Shown: positions 34,560-43,775 of the stretch, piece by piece | Layout: every line of letters starts with the position of its first letter | Position numbering within the stretch: position 1 is the first letter of the stretch | From: Begonia masoniana | Taxonomy: Eukaryota > Streptophyta > Magnoliopsida > Cucurbitales > Begoniaceae | NCBI GenBank assembly: GCA_022432975.1 | Contig: CM039508.1 | Coordinates: 29,081,008-29,145,007, forward strand | Length of the DNA: 64,000 bases | Direction: 5' to 3' | Notes under the pieces: generated by a model | What the model saw: the letters and a program-made list of their open reading frames with translations, nothing else | The model's database searches: none | What the model was told of the DNA's origin: nothing | Translations under genes and position numbers: made by a program

Positions 34560-36479
34560 AATGTTTGAGAACAAATAAGTGCAGTTAGTAGAATACATGG
34601 AATGAATGATTAATGAAAAATGCTAATGTGGTACAATCTCACGTATCTACCTGGTGCCCTACTCCGAAGGAGTTAGCGTGGAGGCACATGATGTCAAATT
34701 TGTTGAGGGTCTGAATTTTAATATTAAGCGGACAGTGGCTGTGAAGAAGTATGACAACTTGCTTGGAGCGTAAGAGGTCGTCTTGAGGATAGAGAGGATG
34801 TAACCCTCAGGCGATAACTCTTTCCAGCATGGGTCAGACAGCTGTCCTTTGGGGGGGAAGGATGACCAGGTAAAGCCAGCGATAGGAGATAAGTCTTAGT
34901 GCGAGCCGCTCTTCTCGGTCTAGGGGTGGCTCGTCTGGGAGCAATCGATACTCCCCTTACACCTACTTTATCTGTGGCCAGTCAGGTCATGTCAGGAGGA
35001 ACTGCCTGAAGAACCAACCTCAGGGACAGCAGTAGTGACCTCTCTTGCTCGCACCCTCAGTTGCCGAGTCATTCTCCCTGCTAAGTCAGAACTGGGGACA
35101 AACCCGATCCTCTTTTCAGCAGACTCAATTTTAGACTCCCCAGCGCCAAGAGGATAGACCTATTATTGATACTCCTTATCGACCCATCGAGCAGCCCTAT
35201 GCTAGGGGTTCCCCTCTTGTACAGTAGCAGAGAACAGGAAGATTTTGGGGATCTAACTCCAAGGACGGCGGTCGTAGTCGTGATTATAAAGGCAAAGGAG
35301 TTGCTGGTCAGTTTTATGCAGAAGGCTGGACCGAGTATTAACCAGTGCCTGATCAGTCAGTAGTTGTGAACGGTACTATTCTGAACTTTCATACTTTTGC
35401 TCGGGTGTTGTTCGATATTAGGGCGTCGCATTCTTTATCTGCTGATTTTGCTGAAGTGTTGGAGGTACCCATCTAGGAGTTAGATACTCATTTCTTTTTC
35501 AATACTCCGCTGGGCAACAGAAGTAGAGTTGCATGTATATGCAGAGCAGTTTGTGTGGTTATCGATGAATGCAAATTTGCAGTTGATCTTATTAACTTAC
35601 CCATCAGTCAGTTCGATGTCATTCTGAGTTGCGATTGGCTGATGAAGTATAAGGCTCAGATTGATTGTCATATGAGGCGAGTCACTCTTATTTCAAAGAC
35701 TGGCAGAGTGGTTGCTTATAAAAGAGGTCCCTGTGCGGGAATTGTGAACTCACTCTTTAGAGTATGCTTGGGAGGCAGGAGAAGACTAGAACGGTATGGA
35801 GGGTTTTGGTCGATGAACCTTGACACTGAAACCGCGGTGCTGGAGAGGGATATTTCAGTCGTCAGAGAGTATGATGACGTTTTTCCTGAGGATCTACCGG
35901 GTTTACCTCCAGATCGGGTGATCGAGTTTTGCATCAATCTCGTTCCGAGAGCCACTCCGGTTTCTATTCTTGTGTATGAGATGGCACCCACTGAGTTGGT
36001 TGAACTGTGTAAGCAGTTATATGATTTGCAGAGTAGAGGGTTTATTAAAGTATGTCGCCCTAGGGCTCTCTCGTCTTATTTGCCAAGAAGGTAGATAGAT
36101 CGTTGAGATTGTGTGTCGATTATTGGAGGCTGAACAGGGTTACTGTGAAGAATAAGTACCCGTTGCCGCGTATTGATGAGCTTTTCGACCAGCTCGGAGG
36201 TTCACGGTATTTCTCGAAGATTGATTTGAGGACAAGATATCATCAGGTAAAGATTCGCGAGGTAGATATACCTAAAATCGCTTTTCGAACTAGATATGGG
36301 CACTTTGAGTTCTTAGTGCTACCGTTCGGGCTGACTAATGCCCCAGCGGTGTTTATAGACCTTATGAACCGAATCTTCCGACCATATTTAGACCGGTTCG
36401 TGATAGTCTTTATTATGACGTCCTAATTTATTCGAAGACACGCCGTGAACATATTGAGCACCTCCATATTGTCTTGCAG
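34560..36479 (+). pseudogene. Element F gag, protease and RT (first part), decayed
   Basis: The gag remnant shows a zinc knuckle FICGQSGHVRRNC near 34970-35010, with the first Cys lost. The protease region reads FDIRASHS (active-site Thr-Gly lost) near 35410. Open stretch 35555-36094 covers the end of protease (CDWLMKYKAQIDC) and the RT start ([14 protein letters not shown]). 36103-36426 holds RT ([27 protein letters not shown]). A one-base loss before the YxDD site (36405-36425) breaks the frame. It stops at the G insertion. Confidence 0.85.
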
Positions 36480-37465
36480 TGTAATATCCGGTTTGTACGG
36501 ACCTTTTGATTATATTATTATTATATTATTAGTGGCATTTTTGGTAAATATATCAAATCAGGTCCGTTTCACAAAAAGAAAGCGTCATTACGATTCTAAC
36601 GAATAATAAGAATTTTAAGGAATTTACGGAAATTTTCGGAGATCAAACACTATATTCCGAGTAAATACGCTTTTCGTAATGTAAGAGACGTTCTCGTAAA
36701 AATAGTAAACGAGGTCCGAATTGCGAACGGACAGTTTTAATAAGTCTTAAATAATAAGTTGGATATATTGGTGAAATATGGAGACTTGGTGAATCCAGAT
36801 CGTTGGACGATTAACGAAACGAAGGACGAAACGAATAGATTTAAGTAAGAAGGGCAAAATGGTAATTTGCAAAATAATTTCTATTAAAAACATCACAAAC
36901 CCTCATTTCTCCCTCACTTTCTCTCTTTCTTTCTTTTTCTCTCTGGATCGCACGAACAGAGAGCAATTTCTCTCTCGGCCGCCGGCGTGTTTCCTCCGTT
37001 CCGACTCCGTTCAAGCTCTGTTTCTCCTCCGTCCTTCACGTTTTCTTCCTCTCTCGCTACCCTCGGTATTTAGCTTTAGTCTTCGGTCGTTTATTTCGAG
37101 TTTTGGTTCGATTTAGGGTTAGGGTTTAAATTAGCTTTTCCGTTAAAAACGCGATTTAGGCTTCGTAATTAATAGGTTAGCCGTGATTAAGTATAAATTG
37201 AACGTATTGGACGTTATTGGACGAAGAGAAATCAATTTGCGAAAAAGTTATAAATTGTTAAATTTTCGAGTTTTCGGAAATAACTTGTAATATGAATTTC
37301 GAGATTTCCGAGCGTTAAATCGTTATGTAAAAACATCGATTAGCTAAGATAAGGATTTTATTAGTTTCGGACATTTAAGAGTTTAAGCTCGTATTAACGT
37401 CAATTGGTGAAATTTCCTTAGGTAACGACTCCCGTGGACGAAGCTTGATATTCTGCGCGCTCAAG

Positions 37466-38058
37466 GTAAGTTCTCGTGACTTGCTTGACCGAAAGGTCTA
37501 CACCATACTTCGTCGTCGTATCAAGGATCCTTGAGGGTTCCTTGTTTTACGTGGTTTAGGTTGGGTAGTTATGTTAATTGTTTATAGGTTATGTTATATT
37601 GTCTGCTGATATGAACTGTTTGTTTACTTTCCGCTGATATGAACTGTTCATGCATCACGGTTTTCGAAAGTCATGAAAAGGAATTTCTGCACGTGTTTTT
37701 AAGAAAAGGAACGTATATCTGAAATGAAATCTGTAACGAAATCTGAATGAATAAACGTAATCTGTCTGTTTCTGGTCACGCGGGATGGGGCTCAGGCACG
37801 GCTGTGCGTGTTGCAAGCGTGTACCCCCCCTCTCTAGGTGGAAAGGGTAGTCCGACCGCTGGATGGGCCCTCTCCGCTTAGTGGGTAGAGGTTTCGGTGA
37901 CAATTCTGTCTGTCTGTGACGTAATGAATCTGTAATCTGTAATTCTGTATCTGTAATCTGAATCTGAGCATGATTTCTGAATGGCATACGCACGCATGCA
38001 TTTGCATTTACGTAGCTTACTGAGATTTCAATATCTCATATGTGTCTGTATGGTGTAG
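37466..38058 (+). other. Predicted leader intron, 5' LTR of G
   Basis: Donor CAAG/GTAAGT at 37465/37466. Hairpin GACC-GAAA-GGTC (GNRA loop) at 37487-37498, box CTACACCATAC at 37498-37508. Branch-like CTTACTGAG near 38022, acceptor GTATGGTGTAG/GTGACG at 38048-38058. Box and acceptor are perfectly complementary over 11 nt. Predicted length 593 nt. The 3' LTR repeats it at 44762-45353. Confidence 0.6.
37774..37880 (+). other. Conserved LTR island in element G
   Basis: GGTCACGCGGGATGGGGCTC, CAGGCACGGCTG and GGTAGTCCGACCGCTGGATG appear in the same order and spacing as in C's LTRs, in the middle of the predicted intron. Repeated at 45069-45175. Confidence 0.7.
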
Positions 38059-38578
38059 GTGACGTTCTAGGTTACGTTGACCTAGGTGAAAATGATATTC
38101 CTCCTCCTGATGTAGGAGCAACTGATGGATGATGCTCGTGGGAGTGCGCTGAGTAGTCGAGGCGCGATACGACCCGTGGGGATGTATGTATGGACTCTGG
38201 GGTTATTTTGGGATGTGTGATCTGATAACTGTATAGAATATTTAGGTTGTTTGGATCTGGATAGAGATTAGATAACGTTTTGGTAATTGTATGTAAAACG
38301 TTTTGGTTTAAACTGTTTTGATGAATGTATAAAATGTTTTAGTTTAAAAACAGTTATTTAAACGTTATAGAAATTCTGGAACTGTTTGGTTGTTAAATTA
38401 AATGTTATGAATTGTTTTTAAATGGATACGGATGGCTCGGTTTTTAGAGTTATCCACGCAGTTGGACTTCGTAAAGTCCGCTGTGAGTCGGTTGGATTTA
38501 AGCTATAAGTGTTTATGATAGAGAATGTGAAGGTGGTGAAAAATGAGAAAGGGTGTAAAGAATGGTGGATGAGAAGTG

Positions 38579-38851
38579 CTCCCTGGAATCGAATTCCAGA
38601 GAGTGAAAATGGAGTGTTTGCTCTCTGGAAATTTCAGGGAGCTAAGTGTTCTGGTTCTTGGATGGCAGAGAGTGATTGGGCGCCGTGCTGGTCGCTGCAG
38701 GCAGCAACTGATCGCTGCAAATGCAGCGACCAGGCGCTGCATAATGCAGCGATCGTGCGCTGCATTATGCAGCGCACTCGGCGACCGAGCGCTGCATATA
38801 GCAGCGCCCGGTCGCTGCATCTTTTCGAGGGCAGAGTTCCAATTCTGCCCT
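38579..38851. repeat. Palindrome block, 5' LTR of G
   Basis: Bounded by CTCTGGAATCnnATTCCAGAG-type and GGCAGAGTTCCAATTCTGCC dyads. The interior consists of GCTGCATTATGCAGC, GCTGCATATAGCAGC, GGTCGCTGCA and similar units. Position in the LTR matches C's block, but the units differ completely. Confidence 0.9.
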
Positions 38852-39108
38852 CCCTCTTTTCTGATCTGTTTTAAAGTTTTTTTTATTAATGTTTTTAAAT
38901 TTTTATTGATTGTTTTATAGTTGTTTTAAATGTTCAAGGTTCCATTTTAATTCCGATTTGAGTTTTGATTTCAACTACAGTTTTAATTCCGCACGAAGTT
39001 TTATTTAAACTATAAGAAAGTAAAAAGTAAAAAAAAAAAAAAAAAAATAATAATAATAATAATATATGTACGCAAAAAGTGGGTACAGTTTTAGGGGTGT
39101 TACATTTA

Positions 39109-39120
39109 TGGTATCAGAGC
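39109..39120 (+). other. Primer binding site of element G
   Basis: TGGTATCAGAGC, a perfect 12-base complement of the initiator tRNA-Met 3' end, four bases after the LTR. Confidence 0.9.
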
Positions 39121-39268
39121 CCCCGGGTTTTAAAATCGATTCTGTAGACTGCTCGACTGCACAGCCACTACGCGGATATCCTTCATCAACTGTAAGTCTG
39201 TTTATAGCTTTATTTGATTTTGTTTCTTAGAGATTACTTGTTTTAAATTTTATAGGATTTTTATAAAT

Positions 39269-42200
39269 ATGGTTCGAGGAAGTAATCCTAGAGACGACGT
39301 GATGGATCGTCTTACGGAGTTATTAGACCGCCAGTCCCAGCATATGGACCGGCAAGCGCAGCAAATTACGGACCTAGTAAATCGAGAGCAACAGCGAGAG
39401 AATCAGAGGGCTCAGGAGCTGGTAGTCCCCAGTAATCTGGGCATGCAGAGGTTTCAAGGCCTACGGCCTCCAGTATTCGAAGGCCAGTCATCGGATCCGA
39501 CGCGTGCCGAGGAATGGATCCGGGTGATGGAGGACATGTTGGCTTATGCCGAGGTTGGGAACGGGAGCAAGGTGGCGTATGCTACCTTTCACTTAGCGAT
39601 GGATGCCCGTTTCTGGTGGGATTCCATCAAGGCAACGACGGACGTATCAGTTATGACTTGGGATCGATTCAAGTTCTTATTCTTCGACAAGTATTTCAGC
39701 CGCACAGTGAGAGTGGCCAAAAGGAACGAGTTTACGCAGTTGAAGCAGACTGGTTCAGTTGCGGAGTATATTCGGAGGTTTGAGGCATTGTCCAGGTTTG
39801 CACCTCGTCTTGTCAGCGATAACGAGGAGAAGGTGCACCAGTTTATGGAGGGACTGAATCCGGAGATACGGATGCATGTTGTGGTCTCAGGTATTATCGA
39901 CGTACCCTTTTCTGACATCACAGCTAGAGCTCTGGACATTGAGGCTGCCAGGGCCACTTGTGTTAGACCGAGGGAGCCAGCGAAGGGCTTCTTCCGAGAG
40001 ATCCGTCCTCAGTCTCGGAATCAGGGATGGCAGCCTAGAGCACAGCCAGCTCAGCCACGGCCTAGGGGTGTGAAGAGACCTCTTGAGGGAGGTAACGATA
40101 GAGGCAAGGGAAAGCAAGTACAGGGGGCTCCTCCGATGCCATGGTGCCCCAGGTGCCAGAAGGAGCATGGTGGCGAGTGCCGAGTTGGCACGAACAAGTG
40201 TTATAGATGTGGAGATATTGGCCACTTCGTCAGAGATTGTCAGCTGCAGGGCCGTGATCAGTTTGGCGGAGATCAGAGGAGAGTTACGCCGAGGATCTTC
40301 GCACTTATTGAGCCTGGAGATGTTGACAACGAGGATCAGCCAGTCGTGATAGCAGGTACTATACTGGTTACTGGTGTTCCTGTATTCTCTTTACTAGACA
40401 CGGGGGCTACACATTCTTTTATTTCCACCACTTGTGTGTCGAGATTGAGACTTGCGCCTGAGATAGCAGAATGCGAGTATAGCGTGATGCTACCTTCAGG
40501 AGAGCGTATGCAGTCAGGTCGTATTGTCCAGGGCAATATTATCTCGGTTGGGGATCGCACCCTTTATGCTCGCCTTATTGTTATGGGCATTGAGCACTAT
40601 GATCTTATCTTGGGGATGGACTGGCTTGCGCAGCACTACGCCACCATCGACTGTCGATCCGGGATTGTCACCTTTCGACCTCCGGGTAAAGCTGAGTTTT
40701 CTTATCAGGCGATGAGCAGATTGAGTAGCTCGCCTATTTCTTATTCCATGGAGGTCAACGAGCAGTTCAAAGGTGCGTGCTCTATTTATTTGGCCTCTGT
40801 CTTTGATTGTCAGTTGCTCAGCGGATTGAAGCCGAGCGATATTCCTATTGTCAGAGAGTTTTCTGGCATCTTTCTTGATGATCTTCCCGGATTACCACCG
40901 GACCGGGAGATTGAGTTCACTATTGACGTCTATCCTAACTCTGCACCGAGGTTTAAGAACCCTTATCGATTGGCACCAGCCGAGTTGAAGGAGTTGAGGA
41001 CTCAGCTCGACGAATTGTTAGAGAATGGTTTCATCCGACCTAGCGTATCACCCTGGGGTGCGCCCGTTCTGTTTGTTAAAAAGAAAGACGGGACCCTCAG
41101 GATGTGTATCGACTACAGGGAGCTGAATAAGCTCACAGTGAAGAATAAGTATCCACTGCCCCGGATTGACGACTTATTTGATCAGCTGCAGCGTGCCCGA
41201 GTATTTTCCAGGATCGATCTACGCTCGGGTTACAATCAGCTGAAGGTCCGGATGGATGATATACCGAAGACGGCGTTCCGAACGAGGTATGGGCATTATG
41301 AGTTCCTCGTTATGTCTTTTGGACTCACTAATGCTCCTGCAGCGTTTATGGACTTGATGAACTGTGTCTTCAGAGAGTATCTGGATAAGTTCGTTGTGGT
41401 GTTTATCGACGAAATCTTGGTTTACTCTAAGACGAAGGAAGAGCACGAGGACCATCTGAGGATAGTTCTGAGCACGTTATGTCAGCATCATCTATATCCG
41501 AAGTTTTCTAAGTGCGAGTTCTGGCTTGACAGAGTGAGTTTTCTGGGCCATATTATATCACAGGACGGAGTTTCTGTGGATCCGAGCAAGATTCAGGTGG
41601 TCAGAGATTGGCCACAGCCGAAGAACGTACGTGAGGTGCGTGGATTTCTCGGATTGGCCGGTTATTATCGGAAGTTTATAGAGGGATTCTCGAAGATCGC
41701 ACTTCCTCTGACACGATTGACTCGGAAGAACGAGAAGTTTGTATGGTCGTCTGCTTGTGAGGACAGCTTTATGGAGTTAAAGCAGAGATTGACCACTGCC
41801 CCAGTACTGGCGCTACCTGATGAAGGTGTCAGATACAGTGTTTATTGTGATGCATCGGGAGTGGGACTCGGTTGTGTATTGATGCAGGAGGGGAAGGTTA
41901 TTTCTTATGCATCTCGGCAGCTGAAGCCGTATGAGCAGAACTACCCCACACACGACCTTGAGCTAGCAGCTGTGGTTTTCGCACTGAAGATATGGAGACA
42001 TTACTTATATGGGCAGCAGTGCGAGATATTCTCCGACCACAAGAGTTTGAAGTACTTATTTACGCAGAAGGAGCTGAACATGCGACAGAGGCGATGGCTT
42101 GAGTTCGTCAATGATTACGATTTTGATATCAAGTACCACCCAGGAAAGGCGAACAAGGTGGCCGATGCATTGAGTAGAGTGCCTCCTGCGAGTCAGCCAT

Positions 42201-43735
42201 CATTAGCAGCGATGTCAGTTACGCTGCGGTCTGAGATTGAGAGATTCGACGTGGAGATAGTGGCAGAGTTGTCCTATATGCTTGCCAACATTTCTCTCAG
42301 GCCAACCATTCTTGATCGTATACGCGAGGCTCAGCAGAGTGATTCGGAGTGTATGGAGCTTCTATCTAGTATGACATTGGGAGACTCGTCGGATTTCCAT
42401 TTATCGGAGGATGGTATTCTGAAGTTCAGGCATAGGTGGTACGTGCCTAGCGACGAGGATCTGAAGAAGGAGATATTGGCCGAGGCACATTCTTCGGCAT
42501 ATTCTGTGCACCCGGGGAGTACCAAGATGTACCGGGATTTGAAACAACACTTCTGGTGGCCGAACATGAAGAGAGAGGTGGCCAAGTATGTCGAGACCTG
42601 TTTAGTTTGTCAACAGGTGAAGGCCGAGCACCAGAGGCCTGCCGGAACGTTATTGCCACTGCCGATTCCGGAGTGGAAGTGGGAGCAGATCTCCATGGAT
42701 TTCATTGTGGGGCTCCCGAGGACTACGCGAGGCCATGACGGCATTTGGGTTATTGTGGACCGATTGACAAAGTCGGCTCACTTTTTGCCTGTGAAGATGA
42801 CGTCTTCTATGGATCAGCTCGCAGAGCTCTATGTACAGGAGATTGTGAAGTTGCACGGAGTGCCGGTTTCTATTGTCTCGGATCGAGATCCGAGATTCAC
42901 GTCAAAGTTCTGGAAGAGCTTACACAAAGCGATGGGGACTCAGCTTAATTTCAGCACAGCGTTCCATCCTCAGACTGATGGTCAGACAGAGAGGACGAAC
43001 CAGATTCTTGAGGATATGCTCAGAGCGTGTGTGCTGGAGTTTCAGGGCTCGTGGAGCCGATACTTGCCTCTGATTGAGTTCTCGTACAACAACAGCTTCC
43101 AGGCTACCATCGGCATGGCACCGTACGAGGCTCTGTATGGTCGAAAGTGTAGATCTCTGTTGTATTGGGACGAGGTTGGCGAGGCCAGCATCGTTGGTCC
43201 TGAGATTCTACAGCAGACGGCAGAGAAGATTGCCATTATTCGACAGCGTATAGAGGCAGCTCAGAGCCGGCAGAAGAGTTATGCTGACACGAGACGGCGA
43301 GAGCTAGAGTTCGAGGAAGGCGACGAAGTTTATTTGAAGGTTTCTCCATTCAAAGGCGTCACGAGATTTGGAAGGAGGGGTAAGCTGAACCCTCGATACG
43401 TGGGGCCCTTTCCTATTCTGAAGAGGATTGGGAAGTTGGCGTATAGGCTGCAGCTTCCGGCTTCCATGGAGGGTATCCACGATGTATTCCACGTATCTAT
43501 GCTTCGGAGATGTTTGCGTGATCCATCTCATGTCGTAGAGACTTCAGAGATCGAGGTACAGCCTACCTTGACTTATGAGGTGAGGCCAGTATGTATTTTG
43601 GAGCATTCCATCAAGGTTCTACGCAACAAAGACATTCCGCTAGTCAAAGTTCTATGGCGGAATCACGAGGTGGAAGAGGCGACGTGGGAACGACAGCAGG
43701 ATATGATGACTAAGTATCCTGATTTGTTTGCATAA
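39269..43735 (+). CDS. Gag-pol polyprotein of element G (chromovirus)
   Basis: One open frame of 1488 residues. Gag core is at about 90-200 ([14 protein letters not shown]), zinc knuckle [14 protein letters not shown] at 311-324, and protease active site [10 protein letters not shown] with Asp377. RT is at about 590-760 ([35 protein letters not shown] at 712-720), RNase H from CDASGVGLG (Asp861). The integrase zinc finger uses His1074, His1081, Cys1111 and Cys1114; the catalytic triad is Asp1144, Asp1205, Glu1241 with D-35-E spacing. A GPF motif and a C-terminal chromodomain ([15 protein letters not shown]) close it. The start is the first ATG after the primer site and a pyrimidine-rich TTGTTTCTTAG. 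The oddity is Asp-Glu (714-715) where RTs normally have Asp-Asp; element C shares it. In the family this protein copies RNA to DNA and integrates it into chromatin. Confidence 0.96.
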   Translation: MVRGSNPRDDVMDRLTELLDRQSQHMDRQAQQITDLVNREQQRENQRAQELVVPSNLGMQRFQGLRPPVFEGQSSDPTRAEEWIRVMEDMLAYAEVGNGSKVAYATFHLAMDARFWWDSIKATTDVSVMTWDRFKFLFFDKYFSRTVRVAKRNEFTQLKQTGSVAEYIRRFEALSRFAPRLVSDNEEKVHQFMEGLNPEIRMHVVVSGIIDVPFSDITARALDIEAARATCVRPREPAKGFFREIRPQSRNQGWQPRAQPAQPRPRGVKRPLEGGNDRGKGKQVQGAPPMPWCPRCQKEHGGECRVGTNKCYRCGDIGHFVRDCQLQGRDQFGGDQRRVTPRIFALIEPGDVDNEDQPVVIAGTILVTGVPVFSLLDTGATHSFISTTCVSRLRLAPEIAECEYSVMLPSGERMQSGRIVQGNIISVGDRTLYARLIVMGIEHYDLILGMDWLAQHYATIDCRSGIVTFRPPGKAEFSYQAMSRLSSSPISYSMEVNEQFKGACSIYLASVFDCQLLSGLKPSDIPIVREFSGIFLDDLPGLPPDREIEFTIDVYPNSAPRFKNPYRLAPAELKELRTQLDELLENGFIRPSVSPWGAPVLFVKKKDGTLRMCIDYRELNKLTVKNKYPLPRIDDLFDQLQRARVFSRIDLRSGYNQLKVRMDDIPKTAFRTRYGHYEFLVMSFGLTNAPAAFMDLMNCVFREYLDKFVVVFIDEILVYSKTKEEHEDHLRIVLSTLCQHHLYPKFSKCEFWLDRVSFLGHIISQDGVSVDPSKIQVVRDWPQPKNVREVRGFLGLAGYYRKFIEGFSKIALPLTRLTRKNEKFVWSSACEDSFMELKQRLTTAPVLALPDEGVRYSVYCDASGVGLGCVLMQEGKVISYASRQLKPYEQNYPTHDLELAAVVFALKIWRHYLYGQQCEIFSDHKSLKYLFTQKELNMRQRRWLEFVNDYDFDIKYHPGKANKVADALSRVPPASQPSLAAMSVTLRSEIERFDVEIVAELSYMLANISLRPTILDRIREAQQSDSECMELLSSMTLGDSSDFHLSEDGILKFRHRWYVPSDEDLKKEILAEAHSSAYSVHPGSTKMYRDLKQHFWWPNMKREVAKYVETCLVCQQVKAEHQRPAGTLLPLPIPEWKWEQISMDFIVGLPRTTRGHDGIWVIVDRLTKSAHFLPVKMTSSMDQLAELYVQEIVKLHGVPVSIVSDRDPRFTSKFWKSLHKAMGTQLNFSTAFHPQTDGQTERTNQILEDMLRACVLEFQGSWSRYLPLIEFSYNNSFQATIGMAPYEALYGRKCRSLLYWDEVGEASIVGPEILQQTAEKIAIIRQRIEAAQSRQKSYADTRRRELEFEEGDEVYLKVSPFKGVTRFGRRGKLNPRYVGPFPILKRIGKLAYRLQLPASMEGIHDVFHVSMLRRCLRDPSHVVETSEIEVQPTLTYEVRPVCILEHSIKVLRNKDIPLVKVLWRNHEVEEATWERQQDMMTKYPDLFA

Positions 43736-43762
43736 TTTAATTTTGTGGACAAAATTCTGAAT

Positions 43763-43775
43763 AAGGAGGGTAGAA
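43763..43775 (+). other. Polypurine tract of element G
   Basis: AAGGAGGGTAGAA directly before TGTAATATCC of the 3' LTR. Confidence 0.85.

Larger units (their letters stand above)
36480..39104 (+). mobile_element. 5' LTR of element G
   Basis: TGTAATATCCGG to GGGGTGTTACA. A pyrimidine-rich stretch with TCTATTAAAAAC (about 36880-36960) is the best promoter/start candidate. It is followed by the predicted leader intron (37466-38058), the palindrome block (38579-38851) and an A-rich tract with (TAA) repeats near the end. A 91-codon frame at 36859-37116 is repeated in the 3' LTR but looks like transcribed leader rather than a gene. Confidence 0.95.

Noticed and set aside
36859..37116. Open frame of 85 codons in G's LTR (repeated at 44155) as a gene
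   Set aside because: Pyrimidine-rich leader sequence, present in both LTRs only because they are copies; no domain and no conservation in C's LTR.
40083..43531. Many overlapping frames of 60-120 codons on both strands within G's gag-pol
   Set aside because: They are shadows of the 1488-codon frame.
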